Positions 33,333 through 45,726 of a stretch of DNA of 64,000 nt are shown here, piece by piece (position 1 is the stretch's first letter; each line of letters starts with the position of its first letter). The position numbers were made by a program, and so were the translations under genes. Below the pieces are notes generated by a model. The model made no database searches. It had not been told where the DNA came from and saw nothing but the letters and a program-made list of their open reading frames with translations. Where the stretch lies: NCBI RefSeq assembly GCF_010093535.1, contig NW_022985188.1, positions 278,141-342,140 on the forward strand, read 5' to 3'. This DNA comes from Lindgomyces ingoldianus. Taxonomy: Eukaryota; Ascomycota; Dothideomycetes; Pleosporales; Lindgomycetaceae.

Positions 33333-36300
33333 TTAGCGACGATTAAAGTTAAGATAACGAGCCTGATTATCGTTAGAACATCCCCGTAGCTGAACATATC
33401 GACTTCAGATACTAGGAGACTTACGGCTAAGAAGAGTATAATCAAATTACTCCCAATAAATGCAGCGAATATTCCAAAATCCCTCCACCGATGGCTAAAA
33501 TTATACCCAAGGGGTTCATAAAATTGGTCCCCGATTTTGTAAGCACAGTACTGGCAAAGTTCCGTCGCATTATTAGCAAGATATCCGGGTGCCCCGTTGG
33601 AGAAAAATTGTTTCATGTACGACCCGCAATCTTGTCCTTCTGGAGCGGTGAAAGAGTTGTATTCCATATCCGTGCAGTGTACAGGGAGATCGTGAAGTTC
33701 AGTAACAATCATGCCGCCAATTAGACGAGTGAATGGATTAAGTTGATACAGCCAGGCACGCCAGAACCCAGGAATCTGCGGTTTCGGAATCGTGACGCCG
33801 CAGAAGAGCGCGAAGATGATGATGACGAAGGGGTTGCAAAGGGAGGAGATAAACGGACTGGGCGTGCAGGCAGCGATCATCTGACCTAGAGTTACGGAGA
33901 AGATTTCGGTAATGAGGATGATGAAGAATTGGTATCCAGCGCGCGAACTCGCGGGATTGAGGCCAGGGATGTAGTATAGTGGGAGGAAGAAGAAAACAGC
34001 ACAGAGAATGCTATACGGCATTTCGGCGACAACCATAGAGAGCGCGAAGGGGAAGGTTTTATAGGCTTTGGACATTTGCTCCCGGTACGAGATCATACGG
34101 GCGATGGCATACTTAGGTTCGACTTGCGCGAGAATGAGGGCTGGGAGAACGGTGACTTGGAAGATGATGAAGACGCGGTATTGGAGCGAGGAGCGCGAGT
34201 CGTCGAGTTGGAGGTACATCAACCCTGTCAGCAAAGCGATGATGACGTGGTTGAAGAGACGTGTGAAGCCATAGTTGGGGGTGCGCCAGAAGGACAGGTT
34301 CATGCGTTTGTTGACAAGCTTGACTTGGTGCCACAAGGGTGTGGCGTATTCTTTCTGTTCGACGGGCTCTGCGGATCCGACTTCAGCTATTCGAGTTTCT
34401 TTGATGTGAGCGATCTCTCGCTTTACTTGCGCAAATTCCTCAGAGTCCGACCAAACATCTCCCCAGTCGCGCCTTCCGATTCGAGGAGCTTGGCCGGCCC
34501 CTATGGCATCGAGCATCCATTCTGCAGGGTTGGCCTTGGGGGGACAGTCTGCGCCATGACGGTGGAAATAGTCAAGGAGAACATGTGCATCCTTTCCAAT
34601 GTCGCCGAAGTACACGCACTGGCCACCTCGTTGGAGAAGAAGCAGGCGGTCAAAGTTCTCAAACAGTGCCGAGTTAGGTTGATGGATGGTGCACAGAATC
34701 GCTTGCCCAGCGGCAGCGAGCTTCCGGAGGAAACGGACGATGTTGAACGCGCTCTGAGAGTCGAGGCCAGAAGTAGGTTCATCTAAGAAGAGAAGGAGCT
34801 CGGGCTTTGCGGCGAGTTCAACACCAATGGTCACGCGTTTACGTTGCTCGACAGCTAAACCAGTCTCTGGCTCGCCAATAATGGCATCAGCCATGTCCTC
34901 CATTTCTAAAAGCGATATAACTTCTTCAACATATGCATACTTTTCCTCTTGGGGTGTCTCGTAGGGCTGACGCAGGTCTGCCGAGAATCGGAGGGCTTCG
35001 CGGACGGTTGTTGCAGGTTCGTGGACATCGAGCTGTTCGGCGTATGACGTGCCTCGCTGGAATGCAATGCCCGGTGACTTGCCATCAACGAGTTTGTCAC
35101 CCGTGATTACGCCGATGTTCTTTCTCGCGGCGAGCACATCGAGAAGTGTAGTTTTCCCGGCACCGGAAGCCCCCATAAGTGCCGTAAGTTGCCCCGGCTT
35201 AACGAATCCGTATATGCTCTTCAGCAATCTCAGGTCACCTCCGGGGATAGGAACGTCGTAACAAAGATCTTCCCAAGTAAGCACCGCCTTAGAGGCGATT
35301 TTCAGGCCAGAGCTTGCGTCCGTATCCTCCTCCTTCCGGTTTCGTTTCTCCCTCTTCTCTTGAAGATTTGCGTTGAGTCGTTTGAGTTCATTGTCCTCCT
35401 TGACGAAGTAGGTGACGGTTCGACCTCCCGCGCCCCATTTGACGTATTCTCCGAGGAACGCATTAGCGAGAAGGAAGGCGACGATCAACACCACAATAAT
35501 TCCCCAGTTTCGCCAGAGGTCTTTTGGATCGTATGAGAAGCTCAGCTTGATGTAGTCGGTTCCGGAAACAGCGGTGGACCCTGCATGACTACCAGGCAGT
35601 GTGCAGACCTGGTGGTTGATATCGCCATAATCGGAACCAGAGGGAATAAGCGAAGATCCTGCGCAGGTCAAATCGAGTCGACTGAATTCATTCATCATCA
35701 AGGCCGAGAAGCCCAGACCTAGAGCGTTGATGTAGAATATCCATCTTAGCCAGACCTGTTCTGACTGCCATTGAATGAGATATCCAGACGTCAACACAAA
35801 AAGCGTAATGATAGTGGCTGCGAGACGAATTGCTACGTCGAAGTCAGGACAGAGGCAACCTACAGTTCGAAAGAACAGCGTCATGGCCAAGTACCCAGTG
35901 ATAATCATTAATACGAATGTGAAGAAAGCTCCAGCGTCTCGGACAAGGCCAGTCATAAAGTATACGATGATACTGAAAACCATGATTTGCACCGACGAAA
36001 AGAGAAGATCGACACCGATCTGAGCTATCCATAGAGCTGACGGGCGATGGAAAGTGAAGGCTCGGTGTTTGTTGACGATTGGACGGCCCAACATGGTAGA
36101 TGCCAACTCGGAGAAGGCTTGGAATGCGTTGAATAAGAGTGCGATGAACAGGACGCCGCCACGTGTGAAAGCTCCATCCGAAGTTTTAGGAAGGTCTAAC
36201 CAAACAGTACCAGTGACAATGGCGATAACGATACTAGTGATCCAGGACACGACTAACGAAAATTTATCCTGCCATTTAAGCAGGAATTGACGCTTGGCAA

Positions 36301-37936
36301 TGGCCCACACTTGAAGATAGAACGGAATCGAATAAACGGACTTCTTAGAAGCATGGCGCTTGCTCTCTTTGACTGCGACTTCAAAATCGTCATAGATGTG
36401 CTTCTCCTCGGCCATGCTGGCGTAGTAGACGGTCATTTCTTCACCCAAACGTGCTGAGATTTCGGACTTGTTGAAGGCTTCAACGAGATCGTCTGGGGTA
36501 CTAGGAACATCATTTTCACTTCGACCAGATTTATATTCTCGCTCAAAGGGGTCCGTGCAGCCTGTGAGGTAGTCTGGGGTAGTTTGGCGCGGTTTCTCCA
36601 GAAATCCAAGTCCTTCAAAGTAGGCTCTCGCTTCCTTTGCCGGTCCAAAGTAGACAGATCGCCCACTGTCAATCACAAGAACCTTATCAAAGACGTCGTA
36701 GATGTTCTCGGAGGCCTGATACAGAGACACGAAAGTGGTAGTTTTGTAAATGTTTGTCAACACCCTCAGAGATCGTGCGTAGTCGACAGCAGTAGATGCA
36801 TCTAGGCCCCGAGTAGAATTATCCCAAGAGATTACAGATGCACCAGTCACCATTGTTTCTGCGATCGATACTCGTTTTCGCTCTCCGCCCGAGATACCAC
36901 GAACGAAGGGGTTACCGACAATTGTATCCTTGGTGTGCTCGATATTAAACATTTTCAGCATTAAATCAATAACTTTTTCTTTGAAATCCTGGCGGGATAG
37001 CCCGGCTGGGCGTTTGCCAGGAACTTTTGTTTCTAATGCGAAGTCCAGAGTCTGGCCGACCGTAAGTGTGGGGTGGTGATTCTCGTCCTCTTCACAATAC
37101 ACGGCTTCTCCACGATATCGCTTCTCAAAGAATTTGCTGTCGAAAGGGCCATACAGCACTTCTCCATCGACCTTCGTGTATCCGTACCGCTGGTTACTGA
37201 TAACTTTGAGGAACGTCGTGCATCCGGATCCAGGCTTTCCGAGTACAAGGACCATTTCACCTGGCTTCGCGACGCCCTTGAAGTTCTTGAGAATGTCGAA
37301 TTCCCTGCCCTTCTTTCCGAGGCCGAAAAGGGTTTTGCATGTTTCGTAGACGTTGAAGAAAGAAACAAACGCGTCGGGGAATGTCTTGGATGGGAGTTAG
37401 CTCCCGTCCGAAAACCATGCGGGTGATTGCTGACTGCTTACCTTGACATAGTTCTTGACACCGCCAATCCCACTGACGGTTAGATTATCCCACACAACAC
37501 CAATGTGCTTCGACTTGATCCCTGCTGCTTCTTCCTCATCCTTATTGCCCCGCAGTACGGTTTGCAAGTCAAATGCTTCCTCAGACGAGGCCTCGGACTC
37601 AGGCGCCGTCTTCTCTACATCGGCAATGGCGTGGTCTCTCCGACTCTGCCGACTTTGGACGCGACTGAGCCGGCGCGAGACCTGGCTGGTGCGTGATAGC
37701 TCTTTGCTGAGCTCTGCGAATTCGGCCTCGGCGCGCTCGACATTGACACCGCCACTTACGTTGCTAAAGCCTTTCTCGGGATAACGTTCCGAGTGCTCGC
37801 GGTCGTCGCTAGTAGTAGAAATACTGTCGACATCGCGATGCACATGAGACCGCTCAGCATGAATTGCTTCGTAGGTGGTGCCCTCAGTATTGTCGCGAAT
37901 GGTAGAGTCGTTGAGAGGCATCTTCGTGGTCTCCAT
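33333..37936 (-). CDS. PDR-type ABC transporter (ABCG, full length)
   Basis: Pleiotropic-drug-resistance pump of about 1494 residues, order NBD1-TMD1-NBD2-TMD2, plasma membrane. Exons 37936-37442, 37384-33425 and 33362-33333 are separated by 57-bp and 62-bp introns. The last exon is 30 nt and gives the family ending ARYLNFNRR; without that splice the frame would run to 33302 with an atypical tail. NBD1 has the fungal degenerate Walker A GKPGSGCTT (near 214), signature ISGGERKR and Walker B region WDNSTRGLD. NBD2 has GASGAGKTT (near 906), LAVEQRKR and LFLDEPTSGLD. I chose the start at 37936 (METTKMPLND); an open frame continues upstream to 38245 but includes a (CT)n run and looks like leader. 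PDR proteins export azoles and plant toxins. Confidence 0.94.
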
Positions 37937-38042
37937 AGCACTGGAGGGCCGCCCGGCAAGGCTCACCTTGCACAAAATACCGACACCTTGGTAATGGGAA
38001 CAGCAAGAAGCGAGGCGCTGTGAAACCTCTAGAGTACGAACA

Positions 38043-38060
38043 AGAGAGAGAGAGAGAGAG
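38043..38060. repeat. (AG)n microsatellite
   Basis: Nine AG copies, reading (CT)n on the coding strand about 110 bp before the ABC start codon. Polypyrimidine leaders are common near fungal promoters. Confidence 0.85.
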
Positions 38061-40157
38061 TAAATGCAAACAGAGAAGACGACACAGAGGAATTGGAGCC
38101 GCAGTAGTCGTTTAAATAAAATAGGTAGGGGCTCTGAGTTAACTCCGTCAAGAGCGGCGTACATCCGTAGATAACTCAATAGTGGGCCACCGATGCCGAC
38201 ACAGACTAGGCAAGAGAGTTTGGCGCACGGGACGGCGGATCGCACCCGAACAGACTAGTCTTCACAAGACTCGGTGAGCGTTTGGCTCTACGTCTCAGCG
38301 GACGTTTCGCGGCGGAAGGACGGAGGGTTGCTCTTTCAAATGCGATTCGACTCATAGTGAGTACAAGATATGCAGGTGCGTTCTGTCCGCCCTCCTCTTC
38401 CTCAAGCCTCCGAACTAGAGAGTTAGTTGCCTGGCGTTCCGTGTGACGATGCCATGGCGACATGCAGCGCCACCGAGTTCAGCGTGAAAGATCGGCGTTC
38501 TCTTCGTACTGACTGCTTTTTTAGTGACGCGTAGGAAATACTCCGGTCTGCAAGGCCTCCACACATCACAGCATGCTCCAACAAAGTCAACTCCAGGCCA
38601 GATTACCATAGAACCTTACGACTCGCCCAACTGTTCGTCTCACAGAACGGAAGCCTTAGTGTTCCGGATCCGATATCCAGCAGCGGTGCCGCCATGGCAC
38701 GTGTACGGTAGGGCTGAGATTTGACCCACCCAATCCACTGTACGTTTGTCAGCGTACGAAAAAGAAGCGGTCATTTCTGTCGGAGAAAATTTGCACCCAC
38801 TCTTCCTCGCCTTGGTGGAACTTCGAACTCCTTTTTCCTTGGATACTTCCTGTCTGGGTCGCCCTTTTCGCCAATGTCATGTCCGTTCTCCATGTCTTGG
38901 CATTATTCTCAAAGCGGTATCCCACGTCTGACTCCTCATTTGCACACCGTTCAGAGCAATATGCATTTTGGACTGCAAACCATGCAGGAAGAAAGGGCGT
39001 CGTCAACAGCCCTTCTCTGGACTCACCGCGCACACCGATTGGCCCCGCGCCTTGATTTCCGCCCAGCTGGATCTTCTTGGCTTGCCTTCAACCATGCTTT
39101 TGGGACCATGGGCGATTCCTCAACCCAACAGACTTCAAAAACATAAACGACAAAACTCTAGACATCCGCTTACGCCCGCCCTTTGCACTTATTATTCCCG
39201 CAGTTGTCCCTCTCACCGCGCTTGGCCTGCGCATCTTCGGCATTCGCAATGCCCCTCCTGCCGGTTTTCAGGGAAAACATCGGTACCCATATCCTGCTCT
39301 GATTTGCCACTTCGTACTGCCGTTCCTAGTGCGAAGCACGCACTCGGTGTCTACGGCATGCGACCTAAACGGTCACTTACAGTTATCCCAAAATTGCTAT
39401 TATGAGCCACACTCCTTACGTCAACTCATTCATCGTGCAACTCTCCAACCCTCAATATAGAGATCTCCTGCTGCGCGACCCTCATAAACACCATTTGACT
39501 CACCACCATTTCTTCTCAGCCTCAACCCTTCATGCACCGTAATATCACTTCTTGCGCTGCCCAGGAACCACTTTCTAGAATCGTCCAAGAACACTAAAGC
39601 TATCTGCAGCGGGCCTTGAATCTCTCCAATAGCGTGAACCGAAGTCTCGCGATCGGAATTTTTCGACGTCTTGGCAGGCAGACGCGGCAGACAACCCCAG
39701 CTCAACGTTACTAATCCCAGGGTCGAAACTGCAGCCCCCAGGCTGCAACAGCCTTGCGTCGCCTGCTTCGCAAGGCAAAGATGGGTGACGCGCTATCATG
39801 TGGCATGGTGTACATGTCGAAAGTCATGTGTGCGTGCGTATATTATTAGACGTGTTCACGGGCTGGTTGGCCGCATAAGGCAGACTTCAACTACTCTTCA
39901 CAGCATCATCGCACAGCAAGCGCATTTCACGATCCTCGCCACATCGAAGTCTTGGGCTTGGTTGCTTGGTTGCTGCTCCTTCTCTCCTATACGAAAGACA
40001 TCTGTAAAGACGTATTAATTCATTTATTCGATTGTCGCTCCTTCCTTTCCTTCATTCAAGGTCGTCCTTCCTTAATCCTTTGATATCCCCCACTCGAAAC
40101 AAACCTAAACCTCCAAAATCCAAGCTGTATCTCTCTTTCCACTCTCGAATCCGCAAA
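38061..40157. other. Promoter of the ABC gene and spacer
   Basis: About 2.1 kb without a recognised gene. The frames at 38721-39460 (plus) and 39430-39799 (minus) are each 60-145 codons. One plus frame has a hydrophobic PFALIIPAVVPLTALG segment and one minus frame a fairly protein-like stretch near 39580, but neither resembles anything I know. I looked for the pleiotropic-drug element TCCGCGGA and did not find an exact copy. Confidence 0.4.
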
Positions 40158-40343
40158 ATGTCCGGAATCTTCATTCCTCCCATCCGCCTCCAGCCCTTCC
40201 AAATTATCCACGTACCCTCACCAGACGCAACCACAAAACACCCATTTTTCCAATCGCAGACATCGCCATCCTCACCAGCGCCGAGTTCTAGTTCCGCATA
40301 TTCGGGGCAGACATCTCCTCCGAGCCCACAGAATAGAGGATAG
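40158..40343 (+). CDS. Small hypothetical protein, 61 residues
   Basis: The frame starts in a good context (CAAAATGTC) after a pyrimidine-rich leader. It encodes a hydrophobic/aromatic first half (GIFIPPIRLQPFQIIHVPSP) and a Ser/Pro-rich tail. No family is recognised. Promoter-like surroundings and composition suggest a genuine small gene. Confidence 0.4.
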   Translation: MSGIFIPPIRLQPFQIIHVPSPDATTKHPFFQSQTSPSSPAPSSSSAYSGQTSPPSPQNRG

Positions 40344-42626
40344 CGGATACAACCAACTCAACAAGGGGGGGCTGGGGGGCAAAGTTTGGGTCGCGCGAAA
40401 CGAGAAGGGAGGACAGACCGGTGTCCTGGAATCTCGCAAGGCATTTACGCTCAGGTCTGCCTTACCATGGATATGGCTTGATTTGATGGGGTCGCCTGGC
40501 TAGATGAGGGATTTGCAATGTGGAGGGGAGATTGGACTGGACTGGATGCACTGCCACCGCCTTCGGTGAACGCGAGAGTTCATGGCTTTCAGATCATATT
40601 CATATTTACATTCACGTTCGTTCACGAGGATTTTCCGATATCGTATACTGAAAGATTTTCACAAAATCATAATGAAGTTGGCATGGATATACAGGTATAC
40701 TGAGATGACATGGGTCATGAGATAATGTTTTAATGCGAGACACGAGGAGGGACTGGAATTGGAGTTTGGTCGCAAGATACCACACCATTGATAGATATAC
40801 CTTCGTTTGTGTCTCTTTCTGCATCGCATTTCTATAGCAGTTATAATGTAATTGATCGCCCCCATCATCAATCAAATGCACTTACTAGTCCCTCACTCAA
40901 CCACGATACAATTCGCCCCACAGCAATCTATTCCCTATTCCTCGCACCCATAAGCCACGCTGCATAAAATATTGCAATCATCCAACATTACCAAACCGGG
41001 CCCATCTAATATCAGGTCAGTTTGCCTTCCACACACACAATCACCTGATCCACATCACCCGCACCTGAAGCCTTCCCCAGTCCTGTCTCTACGCTACCCA
41101 TCCCTCACAGCCTCAAAGAAACCCCTGTGCTTGCTTCGATTCCACATACTGTACTAAAACTCAATACCCCTTGCAAAGGCCCTAGCCGAGCTCTCCAACC
41201 GCAGTAATTCATCCATCCGCTATTGCCTCTTGCCCCCTGCCTCGAACACCTAGCCTGTATGTACAACACATACCTATCTTCTCTGTCCTGTCTGGACTAG
41301 ACTAGACTGAACTGAACAGCCTCCACGCTCAACGCGCGCAGCATGGCTAAGCCCACTGCAGCATCCTCGGCTGTTGTAGGATTATGATTCTGCTTCACGG
41401 ACGCAGTCACGCAGAAGAACCCAAGGGCGGCACGGCATACTACTAATTTAGCTAGCTGCTTCGCCCTGCTCAGGTGAATAACCGTGATATGCGAGTCGAG
41501 TCGAGTAGAGGAATGGAGTCTGCCTTAATCGTTCTCGACGCCAACATGCCCTCAGCCCCTGTCTCGTCTCGCAGATCTTGCACACTAGTCAGCAGGGATT
41601 GTTTCTCTCTTTCGCAGCGGGTATGCCCTCATATCCCGAGCCAGGTGGATGCAATACTGACTCCCTCTTCCACACACGCTAGAAGGCATACAGACTTGTC
41701 TATCAGTCAAGCAGATACACCGAGTCCATCGGGGGCACCACCTATTACCTGTTACCCGTTGCACTCGACACACATCAACTCAAATGGCATCGCACTCACC
41801 AAAATTGTCCCAACCGTAGTCCCCGGCCGCCTCCTCGACCACCAAAACGAGACAATACCAAGCTCCTCCCCTCCCCAACCCTCCCGCCCGTCATACGTAG
41901 ATATCTATCTATCCATCCAGCTAGCCCTCTTCTCCACGGTCTAACTAACCCCGTTTCCTCCACATCGTACGAATCCTTCCTTCCTAGAAATCCACATCCA
42001 CCACCGAAACTCTTGCCCGACCATTCCTTCAATCCATCCATCCACCACGCAGTAGACTTGCTAACCACGCGAATATCACGCAGTTCTATAACAACACATA
42101 TTAGCCAGCGAGGCAAGCACGAAATGCGAGGAACCGAAAGAATACGGACGTCCGACCCAGCCCAAAACCTTTTGCATTTCATTCAATTAATTCCACCCCC
42201 TCCCATCCATACCGTCCATACATGTAAATTTCGACATAGGAAAGGAACCGATTGCAGCCTCCATATCATATAGAACTGAACCTGGACACGTTTCTAGATA
42301 CTAGGAACACCGATCTTGATCCTGATCCAAGGGACCAATTGTGACAGACCTGACTAAGAAGAGACAAGATAGCGGAGGGAAAGAAAAGGACAGAGCCAGG
42401 GACAGGGACAAGAATAAGGGAAGGAAGGACGGGATCCACGATAACGCCTTGCTTACACTGAATCAGAACAGAAAAAAGCTGGTTCGTTCCACTGGTCTGG
42501 AAAACAGAAAGAAATGTGAAAAGAGAAGAGATACGGGGTGTCGAATCGCGGTTGCACCACCGGCTACCTTATTTTTCCGGGGGTATTTCCCTTCAATGCT
42601 CCCAACGCTCCTGACCTTCTACACTT
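40344..42626. other. Gene-free spacer
   Basis: About 2.3 kb. The longest frames (41474-41944 plus and 41796-42182 minus) overlap each other and have no motif. Part may be a long 3' region of the Opi1-family gene. Nothing else supported. Confidence 0.4.
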
Positions 42627-44359
42627 TTATTGCCGTCCCACATCCTTCCCCTCTCCCGCCTGTAGGCCCAACAATAAACTCTTCTCCTCCCCCTCCATTT
42701 CTCCCCTGTTCCCCCTTCCCATCCTCCCCAGCCACCCCTCCGCACTCCTCACCGTTCCATCCACTACCGCCGTAATTTGGCCCATCATATCCAGCCCCTC
42801 CTTCGCAAACGCCAACATCCTCTGCGCCCCCCTAACCTCCCCTTCCCCCTCGCCCGCTGTCGTCCTTGTTGCCAACTGCCATCTCTGCGGCACAGATAAC
42901 AGCTGGGTTCGCACAACCTGCGATGCGTTTTGCGGGAGCGCACCACCCGTGTACCGGGACACGGATTGCACGACATTTTGCAGGGTGTTCCAGATATCCG
43001 AGGATAGGGATTTCATGCGTGATGCGATGGCGCGGACACGGGCCTCTTTTTCGCTTTCCAGGTCAAGGCCCTGAGAGTGCGATATGATGTCGATTTCCAT
43101 TTCCATTTTCGAAGGATCAGACGACGAGGATGAAGCTGGGTCTGGGCCTGAATGCTGGCGATTGCGGAGTGCGGATTCGTATTCCTCGAGGACGAGTTTG
43201 AGCGCGTGCATGACGTTGTCGATGTGCTTGGTTGCCGAACGCAGCAAACTTAGACAGAGTTTCAGGCTCTTGAGGGAGGCGTCTGAGAGCGCGACGCCGA
43301 GACCTGAAGTCGTCATGATGAGTTGCGTTGACCAATTCACCCTTCGGTCTTGCGAGCTTTCGGGTCGAGACCCTGTTTCTTTGCCAGCTGCCGGATCGAC
43401 GACGACAACGGCGCTTTCTTCGTAGTTCGGGGAGCGCTGGTCGTCATACGCGGGAAGAGATTCAGCGTACGAGGATTGAGAACCACCTCGTGTCCGGGAC
43501 GACGCAATGGAGTCTTCGATGTCCATGGCATCTACGCTATCCCCAGATGTCATGACCCGCCGTCTCTTGTGTGCGGCGTCGGCGTCACCCTGCTCCAGGT
43601 CGCTCGGCCGCCTGTGCACTTCCCCGAGATATCTTCTTAGATTCTTCTCCACACCCGTCCTCCGGCCCACGGACGAGACGGTGTTGACGACGGGGGAGCC
43701 GATGTTTCGCTCGATGAGCTCGGCGCCATATTTCACGAAGCGGGGCGAGTAGCCTTTCGTGGCATTGTACGCAGATATAGAGCCATTGATGGTGCCGCCG
43801 AGCCAGGGGTGGTTGGTTGTTATGAGGGAGAGGAGGGGCTCGGGCTCGGCAGGGGGCTCGCGGGGGAGCGTGAGGGAGCGCGCTGTAGGGGAGCGCGCAA
43901 AGTCTGGACATATTAGAGCATGGATCGATGCAAGAAGTAGAAAGAAGGTACAGTACCGAGATTCCCCAGCCCCGACAATGCCTCCGCCGCCAACCTCACA
44001 TCTGGATCTTCGACGCTTGCGGTGTCCATCGGACTTCCGACGTCCATGTCCGTGCTACTGCGGGGCAGACCCTCAGGCACCTTGGGAAAAGTCGCGCTGC
44101 TCAAGGGTGGCAGGCTCCCCCATTGCAGCGCCTCTGCATTGCTCTTTGGACCGAGTTCAATTGCCGGGAGGTGCGAGGGGTGTGGTCGAGCTGCGCCGGC
44201 ATCGGGGAGGTCGAGCGATCTTATGCCCGGGAGGTGTCGGTCATTGCTCTGGGGAGGCAGCAGGCTGTGAGTCGGGACTGAGGGCAACCGCAGTGACTCG
44301 GGGTCGTGCTGAGTGTAGGCCGGCGGTGGCGGGCGTTCTTGTTCTTGTTGCATACTCAT
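42627..44359 (-). CDS. Opi1-family transcriptional regulator (CCG-8-like)
   Basis: Opi1-domain protein of about 559 residues. Exons 44359-43957 and 43903-42627 flank a 53-bp intron (donor GTACTG, acceptor CAG, phase 1). The Pro-rich N-terminus is followed at the junction by a short conserved block (LAAEALSGLGNLGDFARSP). The Opi1 core then runs from TTNHPWLGGTINGSISAY through SPRFVKYGAELIERNIGSP to GVEKNLRRYL, and a second conserved block includes DASLKSLKLCLSLLRSAT. In yeast Opi1 represses phospholipid genes in response to phosphatidic acid. The Neurospora homologue is the clock-controlled gene ccg-8. The ATG at 44359 fits; an open frame continues upstream to 44656 but begins with unlikely sequence. 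Confidence 0.9.
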
Positions 44360-45726
44360 GGTGGAGCACTGCAGTGATCGGGTGACGTCGTGGGAGGGTT
44401 GGCGGCTCCGCGATGCGATGCACGCCTGGTCAGCAGACTCGAGGCCGAATTGGCGGTGCGACGGCGGTTGTCCTGACGTCTGCAGGCCCTCACTCTGCGG
44501 TAGACATTGGGGCCATGTCGTGGAGGTTGGATGCAGCGAGAGGAATCGTAGGGAAATTTGGTGCTTCGTGCTGGGTAAGACGGGCGCTTGAGTGCTGGGG
44601 GGGCCGCTGTTAATTTGTTCGTCGACCTTCACATGGCAGCCCCCAAGTCTCAGCATGTGACGCCCGCTAGGCCTGACATCCCGAACGCCACACGCGCCAA
44701 GCGTCCTTGCGTGGGCAGAGGGAGTCCCAGCCTGTCCGATAAGCCGTGCAATTTACCTGCGACATGCCAAAAGACGTATCTGAACGCTGCTTCTAACCTT
44801 TGTACGTTGCGCAAACGCTCTCTTTTCACCGTGAGAGCTGTGGGCTCGTGAAAGTGAAGCATCTGTCGATTAGCGCATCTCGCTGCCGATCCTCCATCAT
44901 CGCAACTTGCCTATCATTAACTACACGTGCCTTGGGGGCCGTCGCGGTCAGTTATTATTAATGCTCGCCCTCTGCCGCCCTCTGCCATATCAACAAGACA
45001 CATGCTTCTGCCTCAAGTTGATGCTGGCTGCTCCCGTTGCCTAGACACGCAATTGCAGATATCAGTCCACACATACATCTTCACAAGCGTCCGAGGCAGC
45101 CTCAGGCAGCTTCAGGCAGCCCGTGGAACCAACGTGCCTCTTCGGTCGGAATCCTATTTCCTCAACCACAGTTCTGCGTCCCACCTTTGCCGTGCACGTT
45201 GTTCCGCTCTCTTCTGACATCGAGCCCTCAATTAGCATCTGACCTCCATCGTCGAGAGCAACAGTTGCACAATTAAGTATAGAGAGCCTCCCGTGCTCAT
45301 TGCATTTGGCTGTGGCTTGGAAGCGTCGCTCGGACGTTGAAAGAACACTGCGAACTCGATCAGCGTGTGCTGGCCACGGTAGCCTCACCTAAGGTGGAAA
45401 TGTCAGTCGTCTTCCGCGTGGTTGCTTTCTTACTGATCTGCGAGTCCTGCGGCACCCATCGGCCACCCTCCGATGCCGGCCGTCCGCCTTATCGCCACCG
45501 TCACATGTCAGCCTCACAATTCAAGAGAAATTAAGAATATCATAACTAGTATACACAGAAGGGTATCACCACTAAACTTATCGCTGAACATTCCAGACCT
45601 CTCCCATCCCCTTATCCAGGATCCTTCTAACGAAGAAACTCCAGTATACAAGTGGCCAATCCATAATTGTAGTAGCCACTTCGCACATACTTAATTATCT
45701 CATTTGAATGAGAGCATTTATTTGGT
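44360..45726. promoter_or_regulatory. Region upstream of the Opi1-family gene
   Basis: About 1.4 kb without a supported gene, likely a long promoter and leader. A GGCAGC-type repeat (three loosely spaced copies of CAGGCAGC, about 45091-45121) is the only visible structure. Confidence 0.4.

Noticed and set aside
34076..34786. 236-codon frame antisense to the ABC transporter
   Set aside because: A shadow of a strongly conserved coding sequence on the other strand; no motif of its own.
37937..38245. Upstream in-frame extension of the ABC transporter start
   Set aside because: It includes the (CT)n run, and the sequence does not resemble PDR N-termini; the ATG at 37936 gives a typical start.
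38721..39460. Three overlapping plus-strand frames upstream of the ABC gene
   Set aside because: No start context, family resemblance or splice solution that joins them into one convincing protein.
41474..42273. Frames of 86-156 codons on both strands
   Set aside because: Mutually overlapping, no motifs, pyrimidine-rich composition.
44360..44656. Upstream in-frame extension of the Opi1-family protein
   Set aside because: Composition is unlike the family start, and ATG at 44359 gives a plausible N-terminus directly before the conserved part.
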